Source of the DNA: Microbacterium sp. Au-Mic1
Lineage (GTDB): Bacteria > Actinomycetota > Actinomycetes > Actinomycetales > Microbacteriaceae
NCBI RefSeq assembly: GCF_021341785.1
Contig: NZ_JAJTTF010000004.1
Location: 248,001-312,000, forward strand
Direction: 5' to 3'
DNA: 64,000 nt
Made by a program: the position numbers and the translations under genes. The notes beneath the pieces were generated by a model, which saw only the letters and a program-made list of their open reading frames with translations, ran no database searches and was not told the DNA's origin. The first letter of the stretch is position 1, and each line of letters starts with the position of its first letter. Shown in pieces: positions 17,713 to 25,840 of this stretch.

Positions 17713-18411
17713 GTGAAGCGCGCAGAGCGGCTCCAAGCCCTGTCCGAGATGCTGCGCCGCAGCGGATCCCGCGGCTGCTCCGCCGAGCGGCTGGCCCGAG
17801 AGTTCGGCGTGTCCGTGCGGACCGTCAAACGGGATCTCGCTGCGCTCGAGAGCAGCGGCGCTCCGATCTGGTCGCGTCCGGGGCCCGGCGGCGGCTATGG
17901 AATGGCCATCGGCGCATCCCTGCCGCCGGTCAGTCTGACTCCCGCGCAGGCAGTCGCGCTCATGGCGGCCGTGTCGGCGGCATCCGACGCCCCTTTCGCG
18001 GATCTGGCGGCCGCCGGGATCCGGAAGATCATGGATGTCCTCGACCCTCGAACCCGCGCACGGGCCGACGCGCTGGCCGATCGAGTCTGGGTGGATGCGC
18101 TGCCCGCGCCGTCACGTGCGATCAGGTCGGCGCTGGAGGAGGCGATGGCCGATCAGCGCGTGGTCCGCCTCCGCTACACGGCGGGCGACGGGACGACGAC
18201 CGCAAGGGACGTCGAGCCCGTCCTGTTCGCGTCGACCAACGGCCAGTGGTACCTGGTCGGGTGGTGCCGACTGCGCGACGCGATGCGATGGTTCGCCGTG
18301 TCGCGCATCGAGCGGGCCAGCGTGACGACGACGCCGTGCGCCGGGCATGCCGTCGACGAGGTCGGAGAACCTCCTGCGACCGCCTCACCGGTGCACGGAC
18401 GTCTTCGGTAG
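17713..18411 (+). CDS. HTH and WYL-domain transcriptional regulator (YafY/DeoR-like)
   Basis: Regulator of 232 aa. The N-terminal winged helix (RAERLQALSEMLRRSG, then LAREFGVSVRTVKRDLAALESSG) binds DNA. A WYL domain begins near residue 135 (RSALEEAMADQRVVRLRYTAGDG) and includes NGQWYLVGWCRLRDAMRWFAVSRIE, where the W-Y-L residues lie. WYL domains bind small ligands or nucleic acid ends. The GTG at 17713 was chosen because residues begin directly with the helix; upstream in-frame sequence overlaps the hydrolase region. It probably controls the divergent hydrolase gene. The C-terminal WCX extension is short. Confidence 0.88.
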   Translation: MKRAERLQALSEMLRRSGSRGCSAERLAREFGVSVRTVKRDLAALESSGAPIWSRPGPGGGYGMAIGASLPPVSLTPAQAVALMAAVSAASDAPFADLAAAGIRKIMDVLDPRTRARADALADRVWVDALPAPSRAIRSALEEAMADQRVVRLRYTAGDGTTTARDVEPVLFASTNGQWYLVGWCRLRDAMRWFAVSRIERASVTTTPCAGHAVDEVGEPPATASPVHGRLR

Positions 18412-18444
18412 CGCGCGCCTCTCGCATCGGCGTGCGACGCGGGG

Positions 18445-18450
18445 CAGAAT
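18445..18450 (+). promoter_or_regulatory. Candidate -10 hexamer (CAGAAT) of the DUF1304 gene
   Basis: CAGAAT ends 6 nt before the ATG at 18457, with no ribosome site in between, so the mRNA may be leaderless. Confidence 0.4.
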
Positions 18451-18456
18451 CGGCGC

Positions 18457-18843
18457 ATGCTCCTCATCCTCGGATCCGTGTTCGCCGCACTCGCCGCGCT
18501 CGTCCACGTCTACATCTTCGTGCTCGAGTCGGTGCGCTGGACGCATCCCTCGACCCGACGGATCTTCGGCACCTCGGCCGAGGACGCCCAGGTCACCAAG
18601 CCGCTCGCGTTCAATCAGGGCTTCTACAACCTGTTCCTCGCGGTGATCGCGGTGGCCGGCATCGTCGTCGCGCTCGCAGGATCCGCAGGTGCCGGGATCG
18701 CCCTCATGCTCGCCGGCACCGGGTCGATGCTCGCCGCGGCACTCGTGCTGATCCTGTCCGATTCCTCCAAGGCGCGCGCGGCGACCGTGCAGGGCCTGTT
18801 CCCGCTGGTCGCGGTCGTGCTGCTGGTCGTCGCGCTGATCTGA
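18457..18843 (+). CDS. DUF1304 family membrane protein
   Basis: Small integral membrane protein of 128 aa with four predicted helices (residues about 1-25, 55-75, 78-100, 108-128). The first loop holds the family pattern: HVYIFVLESVRWTHPSTRRIFG, then KPLAFNQGFYNLFLAV. DUF1304 proteins have no established function. The gene ends 6 bp before the convergent membrane protein gene. Confidence 0.88.
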   Translation: MLLILGSVFAALAALVHVYIFVLESVRWTHPSTRRIFGTSAEDAQVTKPLAFNQGFYNLFLAVIAVAGIVVALAGSAGAGIALMLAGTGSMLAAALVLILSDSSKARAATVQGLFPLVAVVLLVVALI

Positions 18844-18849
18844 GCGCGC

Positions 18850-19443
18850 TCAGGCGATCGTGCCCAGCCCGGCGCGCATGGCGTCGAACATCGCGAACAT
18901 CAGCCAGAACGACCAGCCGAAGCTGAGCAGGAGGCTCGCGGCGGTCGCCCCGAGGGCGATCCACATCGTCGCCGAGCCCGATCCGGCCTGGCGGCGCACC
19001 ACGACCGCGCGGCCGATCGGATACACCGGCGAGAGGAAGCTCCACGCCCAGTGGAAGCGCTTCGGGTAGCCCAGGCGGCCGAGCTGCACATAGTCGCGGT
19101 ACCCGGCGACGATGGCGAGTGCGTAGAGCGCCCAGCCCAGAATCGTGCCGACCATCGACGCCGTCAGGATCCCGGGCATCATGTCGAACATGATGCCGAA
19201 GACCGCTCCCGGCGGCACTCTCGTCCCGGTGGCGGCCACGCTGCTCAGCTCGACGACGTGTCGTACATAGGTGAGCATCGGCCCCGTCATCAGCCACATC
19301 GTGACGGCCGAGACGGCGACCGCCGCGACCGTGGTCCAGGCGCTCACCCATCCCCATGCGGTGTAGACCGGCGTTCCGCGGGGGACGCGAGGCTGTTCCA
19401 CGGCCACGGGCGGCCAAGGGGACGGGGGAACGGAAGCGCTCAT
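18850..19443 (-). CDS. Uncharacterised membrane protein
   Basis: Protein of 197 aa with a Pro-rich N-terminal 30 residues and about four membrane helices (near 32-52, 85-115, 140-150 weak, and 165-190). I do not recognise a named family. A cytosolic stretch between helices has YRDYVQLGRLGYPKRFHWAWSF, with aromatic and basic residues, and GRAVVVRRQAGSGS. The N-terminal Pro-rich region followed by helices resembles short DUF2510/DUF4190-type proteins but lacks their hallmark motifs. Start ATG at 19443 is preceded by a GAGGACCAG. Confidence 0.7.
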   Translation of the reverse strand: MSASVPPSPWPPVAVEQPRVPRGTPVYTAWGWVSAWTTVAAVAVSAVTMWLMTGPMLTYVRHVVELSSVAATGTRVPPGAVFGIMFDMMPGILTASMVGTILGWALYALAIVAGYRDYVQLGRLGYPKRFHWAWSFLSPVYPIGRAVVVRRQAGSGSATMWIALGATAASLLLSFGWSFWLMFAMFDAMRAGLGTIA

Positions 19444-19520
19444 CTGGTCCTCATCGATCGGTCGGTTTCTCGCGACACTACCGGGATCCGGCGCGGTCGG
19501 AGAGGAGGCGGATCCGGTGC

Positions 19521-19526
19521 TAGGCT
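19521..19526 (+). promoter_or_regulatory. Probable -10 (TAGGCT) of tRNA-Arg
   Basis: TAGGCT lies 10 nt before the tRNA 5' end. The same hexamer occurs before other genes in the window (9638 and 15177). Confidence 0.5.
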
Positions 19527-19536
19527 CGTTCGGTAC

Positions 19537-19609
19537 GCCTCCGTAGCTCAGCGGATAGAGCGCCGGTTTCCGGTACCGTAGGTCGCAGGTTCGATTCCTG
19601 TCGGGGGCA
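19537..19609 (+). tRNA. tRNA-Arg (anticodon CCG)
   Basis: A 73-nt cloverleaf. Acceptor stem 19537-19543 pairs with 19602-19608 (one G-U). D arm is GCTC/GAGC at 19546-19549 and 19558-19561. The anticodon loop TTCCGGT has CCG at 19570-19572, reading CGG arginine codons. T arm 19585-19601 has loop TTCGATT. The first anticodon-stem pair (C19563 with T19579) is a mismatch; the other four pair. CCA is not encoded; discriminator base is A19609. Confidence 0.95.
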
Positions 19610-19617
19610 CGTATTCC

Positions 19618-19651
19618 GACGAAGGGCCGCCCGACTGGGTGGCCCTTCGTC
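19618..19651 (+). terminator. Hairpin after tRNA-Arg
   Basis: GACGAAGGGCC at 19618-19628 is the exact reverse complement of GGCCCTTCGTC at 19641-19651, and the inner CCC/GGG extends the stem around a short loop. No T-run follows. It would end the tRNA transcript and, read the other way, the LacI gene transcript. Confidence 0.7.
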
Positions 19652-19701
19652 GTGTCGCGATGCCGATGCGATCGGGTGCGCCGGCGTCAGCGCCCGGGCG
19701 C

Positions 19702-20790
19702 CTACGGTGTCGCGCGGGGCGGGGCGACGGACTCGCGCTCGACGAGGCGCGTTCCCACGATGATCTCGCCGTCGGCGTGACGGCCGAAGGCGTCGTCGGT
19801 GCGGCTCAGGGCGAGGCGGACGCTCTCGCGGCCCATGTCCTCGAGCGGCACGTGCACGGTGGTGAGCTTGGGGGTGAGCTCGCTGGACTGCGGGATGTCG
19901 TCGTAGCCGACGAGGGAGATGTCCTCGGGCACGCGCACGCCGCGCGCGGTCATCGCGTCCAGCGCGCCGGCCGCGACGAGGTCGTTCGCTGCGAACACCG
20001 CAGTGATCCCCGGGTTCGCATCGAGGATGTCTCCCATGGTCGCGTGCCCGAATCGACGTCCGAACGCCCCCTGGTGCACGAGCTCGGGGGGCACGTCGTA
20101 GCCGTGCGACTGCATGGCCCGGCGGAAGCCCGCCAGCCGTGCGACGCTCGTGGAGAGCCCGATCGGGCCGCCGAGGTAGAGGATCCGGCGATGGCCCTGG
20201 GCGATCAGATGCTGGGTCACCGCGAAGGCCCCGCCCTCGTTGTCATAGCCGACGATCTTGGTGGGGGCCTGCTCTCCCACCGAGGGGCGGCCGCACAGCA
20301 CGAGCGTCGACCCGATGCCGGCCAGCGTCCGCGCGCGCTCCGCCATCCGGCGTCGAGCGCGGGGGTCGTCGTAGCCCCCGCCGACGACGATCACGGCGTC
20401 CGTGCGCTGACTGATCATGCGATCGATGAGCTCGATCTCACGGTCGACGTCGCCCTGCGAGGCGGCGACGATGCAGAGCCGGCCGGTGATGGAGGCCTCC
20501 TGCTCGACGCCGCGCACGATGTAAGAGAAGAAGGGGTCGACCAGGTCGTTCACGATGATGCCGACGCTGTGCGTCGCCGAGCTCGCCAACGCCCTGGCGT
20601 GCGCGTTCGCCGTGTAGCCGAGGTCTTCGATGGCCCGGTTCACGGTGTCCCGCGTGGCCTGCGCGACCGGGTAGTTGCCGTTGAGCACACGGGAGACGGT
20701 GGCCGAGGAGACACCCGCCCGCTCGGCGACATCGGACATGGTCACGGTGTGCGCGGTGCCCACCGTGGCGCGGTCGTCCTGTGTCGTCAT
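19702..20790 (-). CDS. LacI-family transcriptional regulator
   Basis: Regulator of 362 aa. The DNA-binding part VTMSDVAERAGVSSATVSRVLNGNYPV with hinge helix AHARALASS is classical LacI/GalR. The ligand-binding core follows from VGIIVNDLVDPFFSYIVRGVEQEA to the C-terminus, with GITAVFAANDLVAAGALDAMTARGVRVPEDISLVGYDD typical of sugar-binding members. The ATG at 20790 was chosen because GGAGGATGGG precedes it; a longer frame from 20829 adds 13 non-family residues. It lies downstream of the 2-hydroxyacid dehydrogenase gene (56 bp gap). It is the best candidate to bind the two CG-centred palindromes near 21904 and 22037. Confidence 0.92.
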   Translation of the reverse strand: MTTQDDRATVGTAHTVTMSDVAERAGVSSATVSRVLNGNYPVAQATRDTVNRAIEDLGYTANAHARALASSATHSVGIIVNDLVDPFFSYIVRGVEQEASITGRLCIVAASQGDVDREIELIDRMISQRTDAVIVVGGGYDDPRARRRMAERARTLAGIGSTLVLCGRPSVGEQAPTKIVGYDNEGGAFAVTQHLIAQGHRRILYLGGPIGLSTSVARLAGFRRAMQSHGYDVPPELVHQGAFGRRFGHATMGDILDANPGITAVFAANDLVAAGALDAMTARGVRVPEDISLVGYDDIPQSSELTPKLTTVHVPLEDMGRESVRLALSRTDDAFGRHADGEIIVGTRLVERESVAPPRATP

Positions 20791-20846
20791 CCCATCCTCC
20801 GTTCGTGGGCCGGCGGCCCGCTTCCTCACGTCGTGTCCTTCTCGGA

Positions 20847-21890
20847 TCAGGCGGTGTACGCCAGCTCGTCGGCGCGGAGCTCATGCGCGAGGATCCCTCG
20901 ACCAACGTACTGCTCGACCTCGCGCACGGCCGAGTCGCCCAGCCGGTGGATCTCATTGCCCAGCGCGCCCGCGATGTGCGGCGTGACCACCACGTTCGGC
21001 AGGGCATACAGCGGCGAATCCGCCGGCAGCGGCTCCGGATCCGTCACGTCGAGATACGCGTCGAGGCGTCCGCTCACGAGCTCCGCGGACAGCGCGTCCG
21101 TGTCGATGAGGGCACCACGGGCCGTGTTCACGATGAGGGCGCCGTCGTGCAGCAGCGAGAGCTCCTGCGCGCCGATGATCCTGCGTGTGTCCGGCGTGCT
21201 CGGGGCGTGCAGCGTGAGCACGTCGCTGCGGCGGCACATCTCGGCGAGGGAGACGGCTTCCACGCCGAGTCGCGCGGCCTCCTCGGTGGACAGATAGGGA
21301 TCGCAGACGAGGATCCGCGCATCCAGCCGGGACAGCAGTGCGATGACCTCGCGCCCGACCCTGGACGCGCCGAGGATTCCGATCGTGACGCCGTTCGTCC
21401 CGATCGGGGGGATGCCGTCGACGGTGCGATGCCGGCGAGTGGTGCGCAGCTGATGTGCGAAGCGGCTCGCGCGCTTGAGTCCGAACACGATCGCCGCGAG
21501 CGTGAACTCCGCCACCGGTGTGGCATTGGCCGCCGCCGCCGTGCTCACCCGGATGCCCCGCGCGAACGCCTCGGCGTCGAGGAACGTCTTCACGGTGCCG
21601 GCGGTGTGCACCACCGCTTCGAGCCGGGGGGCGAGATCGAGCACGCGTGCATCGATACGCGGCGCGCCCCAGCCCGTCAGCATGACGCGGGCCCCTTGCA
21701 GTGCATCCAGGGCCGCGGGGGCGGTGAAGTCCGTGATCGGAAGCGGTCCCACGATCTGCACCGTGTCCCGCAACCGGGTCAGGGCCTCGGCGGTGAACAC
21801 CTCCAAGAAGGAGTCCTCCGCCATGACGACCACGGCGGCGGGGCGGGCGGTCGAGGGCTTGTGATCCACGGTGATCCTTTCGTTCTGCAT
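20847..21890 (-). CDS. D-2-hydroxyacid dehydrogenase family protein
   Basis: NAD-dependent D-2-hydroxyacid dehydrogenase (phosphoglycerate/glyoxylate reductase-like), 347 aa. The Rossmann motif reads IGILGASRVGREV in place of the usual GxGxxG, with Ser-Arg after Ala. The catalytic residues are present: Arg in VNTARGALID, Glu in DVTDPEPLP, and His in VTPHIAGALG. In sugar-use clusters such enzymes often reduce or oxidise a keto or hydroxy acid from sugar acids. The ATG at 21890 lies 4 bp from an 18-bp operator palindrome, so it is tightly controlled. It diverges from the ABC importer operon. Confidence 0.87.
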   Translation of the reverse strand: MQNERITVDHKPSTARPAAVVVMAEDSFLEVFTAEALTRLRDTVQIVGPLPITDFTAPAALDALQGARVMLTGWGAPRIDARVLDLAPRLEAVVHTAGTVKTFLDAEAFARGIRVSTAAAANATPVAEFTLAAIVFGLKRASRFAHQLRTTRRHRTVDGIPPIGTNGVTIGILGASRVGREVIALLSRLDARILVCDPYLSTEEAARLGVEAVSLAEMCRRSDVLTLHAPSTPDTRRIIGAQELSLLHDGALIVNTARGALIDTDALSAELVSGRLDAYLDVTDPEPLPADSPLYALPNVVVTPHIAGALGNEIHRLGDSAVREVEQYVGRGILAHELRADELAYTA

Positions 21891-21894
21891 CCAG

Positions 21895-21912
21895 ATAGTA
21901 AGCGCATACTAT
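21895..21912. promoter_or_regulatory. LacI-type operator O1
   Basis: ATAGTAAGCGCATACTAT is a palindrome with 8 of 9 matched half-site positions and a central CG, the LacI/GalR pattern. It lies just before the dehydrogenase start and covers a CATAGT that fits a -10 on the minus strand, 17 bp from a TTCACA. It shares 13 of 18 positions with O2 at 22028. Confidence 0.75.
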
Positions 21913-21992
21913 GCGTTCCGTCCAGCCTGATGTGAAACCGGAGCGTGTGAATCCCTTCAAATTCAATGTTTCAGTGAAATCGAGGTGCAGCG

Positions 21993-22021
21993 TTGACACT
22001 CGTAGATCCGTCGGGTACGTT
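21993..22021 (+). promoter_or_regulatory. Promoter of the sugar ABC importer operon
   Basis: A perfect -35 TTGACA at 21993-21998, a 17-bp spacer and TACGTT at 22016-22021. The transcript would begin at about 22028, exactly at operator O2. The 21891-22061 region is clearly less G+C-rich than its surroundings. Confidence 0.65.
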
Positions 22022-22027
22022 CGCAGC

Positions 22028-22045
22028 ACAGCAAGCGCTTTCTAG
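22028..22045. promoter_or_regulatory. LacI-type operator O2
   Basis: ACAGCAAGCGCTTTCTAG contains the perfect 8-bp palindrome AAGCGCTT at 22033-22040 with a central CG. It sits at the predicted transcript start of the importer operon and matches O1 at 13 of 18 positions, 133 bp away centre to centre. Confidence 0.72.
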
Positions 22046-22061
22046 CTCTTGCGGAGAACCG

Positions 22062-23141
22062 ATGAAGTTTCCCCGTCGCAGGTCGAGGTCGAAGATGAGC
22101 AGTTACAGCGAGCCGCTCGTGCAGAGCACGACGACTCCGGTCGATGGCGCAGCGGACCGGCAGTCCCCGAGGTCGGCCTCGAAGGCGCGTCGCCGTGCCG
22201 CCGCCGTCGGCGTCCCGGTGCACCGCAAGCGCAGTCTCTGGGAGCGCATCAAGCGCGACAAGGTGATGCTCCTGCTGATCGCGCCGGGCTTCCTGTACTT
22301 CGTGGTGTTCCACTGGCTGCCGCTGCCGGGCAACATCGTCGCCTTCGAGGACTACCAGCCGTACCTCGGCTTCATCGACAGCGCCTGGGTCGGCTTCGAC
22401 AACTTCGTGAAGATCTTCGCGGATCCGACGTTCTGGCAGGCATTGCGCAACACGCTGGTGATCACCGGCCTGCAGCTCGTGCTGTTCTTCCCGATCCCGA
22501 TTGTGCTGGCCCTGCTGCTGAACAGCATCATGTCCAACCGGATCCGCAAGTTCGTGCAGAGCGTCGTCTACCTGCCGCACTTCCTCGGCTGGGTGATCAT
22601 CGTGTCGATCTTCGGTCAGGTGCTCGGCGCCACCGGCGTGGTGCCGCATCTCATGCAGGCGCTGGGGCTGCAGCCCTTCGAGGCGATGACCACGCCGTGG
22701 TTCTTCCCATTCCTGGTCTCCATCCAGTCCGCATGGAAGGACGCCGGCTGGGGAACGATCATCTTCCTCGCGGCCCTCATGAACATCGACCAGGAGCTGT
22801 ACGAGGCCGCGGCCGTGGACGGCGCCGGCCCCTGGCAGCGCATGAAGACGATCACCATCCCCGGGATCATGCCGGTGATCATCCTGCTCCTGATCCTGAA
22901 TCTGGGCAGCATCCTCTCGGTCGGCTTCGAGCAGATCGTGCTGCAGCGCGACAACGTCGGCGCGGGTGCCGGTGAGGTGCTCGACACCTGGGTCTACTAC
23001 CACGGCATCCAGAACGGGCAATGGGGTCCGGCCGCGGCCGTGGGTCTCGTGAAGGGCGTCGTGGGCCTCGCGCTCGTGCTCGGCGCCAACAAGGTCGCTC
23101 ATCTGTTCGGCCAGGAAGGGGTGTACTCCAGTGGCAAGTGA
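22062..23141 (+). CDS. Sugar ABC transporter permease (LplB family)
   Basis: Permease of 359 aa. A basic, Ser/Arg-rich cytosolic N-terminus of about 70 residues is followed by six helices. LLIAPGFLYFVVFHWLPLPGNIVAFEDYQPYLGFIDSAW is typical of the LplB group of oligosaccharide importers, and the coupling loop is YEAAAVDGAGPWQRMKTITIPGI. The C-terminal FEQIVLQRDNVGAGAGEVLDTWVYYHGI is another LplB mark. The ATG at 22062 has GGAG five bases upstream; another possible start is at 22095. It overlaps the next permease gene by 11 nt. LplB/YtcP systems usually import complex plant or host oligosaccharides. Confidence 0.92.
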   Translation: MKFPRRRSRSKMSSYSEPLVQSTTTPVDGAADRQSPRSASKARRRAAAVGVPVHRKRSLWERIKRDKVMLLLIAPGFLYFVVFHWLPLPGNIVAFEDYQPYLGFIDSAWVGFDNFVKIFADPTFWQALRNTLVITGLQLVLFFPIPIVLALLLNSIMSNRIRKFVQSVVYLPHFLGWVIIVSIFGQVLGATGVVPHLMQALGLQPFEAMTTPWFFPFLVSIQSAWKDAGWGTIIFLAALMNIDQELYEAAAVDGAGPWQRMKTITIPGIMPVIILLLILNLGSILSVGFEQIVLQRDNVGAGAGEVLDTWVYYHGIQNGQWGPAAAVGLVKGVVGLALVLGANKVAHLFGQEGVYSSGK

Positions 23142-24081
23142 CGTGCAGCTGACGACCAGGGCGGTCGTCATGCCCCGTACCCGACGCAGGAGCCGCAGCG
23201 CGGACTCGGCGCGGCCGGCCTGGATGGAGAAGCCCAGCCGTCTCGGCATCACGGGCAAGGTCGTGGTGGTCACGCTGATCTGCGCGGCGACGATCTATCC
23301 GTTCCTCACGGTGATCTCGACCAGCCTCTCGGACAGCACCGACATCGCGAACGCCAACGGCCTGGTGCTCTTCCCGCTGCACCCGACGTTCGCCGCCTAC
23401 GAGACGATCTTCTCCGGCGGCATCGTGACCTCCGCGCTCGTGCGCAGCATGCTCATCACCGTGATCGGCACGCTGTGCTCGCTCGCCGCGACCGTCGGCA
23501 TGGCCTACGGGCTCTCCCGTCGCGATCTCGCATTCGGCAAGTTCATCCTGCTGACGGCCCTGTTCACCATGCTGTTCACCCCCGGCATCATCCCGAGCTT
23601 CCTCATGGTCAAGCAGCTCGGTCTGCTCGGCAGCTACGCGGCGCTGGTGCTGCCCACCCTGATCTCCGCGTTCAACCTCGTGGTCGTCCGCTCGTTCTTC
23701 ATGGGGCTGCCGCAGGAGCTCTTCGAGGCGGCGCGGATCGACGGCGCCGGCGACTTCCGGATCCTCGTCAAGATCGTGCTGCCGCTGTCCAAGGGCGTGC
23801 TGGCCGTAGTCGGCCTGTTCTACGCGGTGGCCTACTGGAACGCGTTCTTCAACGCGATGCTCTACCTGAACAGCGACATGTGGCCGTTGTCGATGATCCT
23901 GCGCCAGTACGTGCTGCTGGGGTCGCCGCTCGACACGGCCTCGGTCGGCGAGATCTCCGCGCCGTCCCAGGCGATCCAGATGGCCGTCGTCGTGATCAGT
24001 GTCATCCCGATCCTGCTCGTCTACCCGTTCCTGCAGAAGTACTTCACCAAGGGCGTCCTCACCGGCGCCGTCAAGGGCTGA
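23131..24081 (+). CDS. Sugar ABC transporter permease (YtcP/LplC family)
   Basis: Second permease, 316 aa, six helices. VVTLICAATIYPFLTVISTSLS, LVLFPLHPTFAAYETIF and the coupling loop LFEAARIDGAGDFRILVKIVLPLSKGVLAVVGLFYAVAYWN are typical of the YtcP branch. The late NSDMWPLSMILRQYVL is also found in this branch. The GTG at 23131 lies inside the end of the LplB gene. About 30 basic residues precede the first helix. It forms the channel with the LplB-type protein. No ATPase gene is in this locus, so a shared MsmK-type ATPase encoded elsewhere is required. Confidence 0.92.
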   Translation: MASDVQLTTRAVVMPRTRRRSRSADSARPAWMEKPSRLGITGKVVVVTLICAATIYPFLTVISTSLSDSTDIANANGLVLFPLHPTFAAYETIFSGGIVTSALVRSMLITVIGTLCSLAATVGMAYGLSRRDLAFGKFILLTALFTMLFTPGIIPSFLMVKQLGLLGSYAALVLPTLISAFNLVVVRSFFMGLPQELFEAARIDGAGDFRILVKIVLPLSKGVLAVVGLFYAVAYWNAFFNAMLYLNSDMWPLSMILRQYVLLGSPLDTASVGEISAPSQAIQMAVVVISVIPILLVYPFLQKYFTKGVLTGAVKG

Positions 24082-24128
24082 AGCCCGCTCCACCCGATCG
24101 ATCCACCCTGCACAGAAAGGAGCCCATC

Positions 24129-25790
24129 GTGGCTCTCGAAACGAACCGGCGGACCTTCCTGTCCTTCGCCGCCCTCAGCGTCCTCGGCGTCGTCACCGCG
24201 GGCTCGCTCGCCGGATGCGGCACGAAGGGCGCGCTCAATGCCTCCGCCGCCTCGGCCTCGGTGCTGCCGAAGTACATCCCCCTGAACGGCGCCACGCCGG
24301 ATCTCGCGGGAACCGCGGAGGGCGTCCCCGCGGCCTTCTTCAACTATCCGGCCAAGCCGTTCCGCTCGGTGCCGGCGCCGTTCCTCAAGGGGCAGAAGAT
24401 CACCGCGATCACGAACATCTTCGGCCCGCCGCCCACGCCGACCGCCTCGAACCCGGCCTGGCAGGAGATCAACAAGCGCCTCGGCGGCACAGTGGACATC
24501 ACCGCCGTCTCGAGCGACGACTACGACACCAAGCTCAACACCGTGATCGCCGGCGGTGACATGCCCGACCTGATGCTCAACGACGGTGCGGCCATCGCCG
24601 ACATCATCGGCTTCCTGGAGTCCGCCTGCCAGGACCTCACCCCGTTCCTCGCGGGCGACAAGTCCAAGGACTACCCGAACCTGGCGAACATCCCGCAGGC
24701 GTTCTGGAAGCCGACCGTGCAGAACGGCAAGCTCTACGGCATCCCGATCCCGCGCGGCATGACCGGCGGATCCGGGTTCATCAACCAGACGTTCTTCGAG
24801 GCCGCCGGTGTCACGGACACCTCGACGATCAAGAACGCCGACGACTATCTCGCGCTCGCCAAGCAGCTCACCGGAGCGAACCGATGGGCGCTGGGCAGCA
24901 CCAAATTCGGCCTGATCCCGTTCGAGCACATCTTCCACGTGCCGTACAACTGGACGATGAAGAGCGGCAAGCTCGTGAAGGACATCGAGACGCCGGAGTA
25001 CCTGGAGATGGTCAGCTTCGTGCAGAAGCTCTACGCCGCAGGTTGCTTCGCGCCCGGCAGCGAGGGCTGGACCAAATCGCAGATGTCGAACGCGTTCATC
25101 TCGGGCCAGGTCGCGCAGATCTACGACGGACTGCCGGCGTTCGGCAAGCCGGGCGGCTACCAGCAGACCGTCCCTGCCGCGAACCCTGCCAACAAGGTCG
25201 CCCCGTTCATCCCGTTCAGCGCCACGGGCGGGAAGGCCACGGTGTGGCTGGACAACATCGACTTCGCCTGGACCATGGTGAAGAAGGGCAGCGCGGACCA
25301 CATCAAGCAGGTGCTGCAGGTCGCGAACTTCCTCGCCGCGCCGTTCGGCAGCGAGGAGTACCTCCTCATGAACTACGGTGCCGAGGGCACCGACTACGCC
25401 CGCGACGGCAAGGGCAACCCGATCCCGACCCCGGCGGCGGCCCTGAACACGGCCGTGCCGTGGAAGTACCTGGCCGCGGGCCCCAACACGCTGTACTCGC
25501 CGCAGTTCCCCGACGCCATCAAGGTGCTGCACGACGCGTACGCGAAGCTCGTCCCCATCGGGGTCGCGGATCCGACGATGGGCCTGTTCAGCCCGACCAA
25601 CGCGAAGCAGGGGCTCACGATCGCCAAGCCCGTCTCGGATGCGGTGACCAACTTCATCGCAGGGCGTGGTTCGCTGGACGATGTGAAGGGCGCGATCTCG
25701 ACGTGGAAGAGCGCGGGCGGAGACGCCATCCGCGCCGAGTTCCAGAAGGCGCTGAGCGGCGCGACGGCCAGCCCGTCCCCGAGCGCCTGA
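24129..25790 (+). CDS. Sugar ABC transporter substrate-binding lipoprotein (LipO-like)
   Basis: Receptor of 553 aa. The signal NRRTFLSF with lipobox LAGC (Cys 30) resembles a twin-arginine lipoprotein signal. The long mature part, more than 500 aa, is typical of LipO-type receptors that pair with LplB/YtcP permeases and bind oligosaccharides. Recognisable segments are TAITNIFGPPPTPTA-like start of the mature fold, GGDMPDLML and WKYLAAGPNTLYSP near the end. GTG at 24129 follows AAAGGAGCCCATC. It is co-directional with the permeases (47 bp gap). Confidence 0.9.
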   Translation: MALETNRRTFLSFAALSVLGVVTAGSLAGCGTKGALNASAASASVLPKYIPLNGATPDLAGTAEGVPAAFFNYPAKPFRSVPAPFLKGQKITAITNIFGPPPTPTASNPAWQEINKRLGGTVDITAVSSDDYDTKLNTVIAGGDMPDLMLNDGAAIADIIGFLESACQDLTPFLAGDKSKDYPNLANIPQAFWKPTVQNGKLYGIPIPRGMTGGSGFINQTFFEAAGVTDTSTIKNADDYLALAKQLTGANRWALGSTKFGLIPFEHIFHVPYNWTMKSGKLVKDIETPEYLEMVSFVQKLYAAGCFAPGSEGWTKSQMSNAFISGQVAQIYDGLPAFGKPGGYQQTVPAANPANKVAPFIPFSATGGKATVWLDNIDFAWTMVKKGSADHIKQVLQVANFLAAPFGSEEYLLMNYGAEGTDYARDGKGNPIPTPAAALNTAVPWKYLAAGPNTLYSPQFPDAIKVLHDAYAKLVPIGVADPTMGLFSPTNAKQGLTIAKPVSDAVTNFIAGRGSLDDVKGAISTWKSAGGDAIRAEFQKALSGATASPSPSA

Positions 25791-25840
25791 GTCGCAGCGG
25801 ATCCGTGGACGCGGGAGAGGGCAGCGGGGGAGAGGGAACC

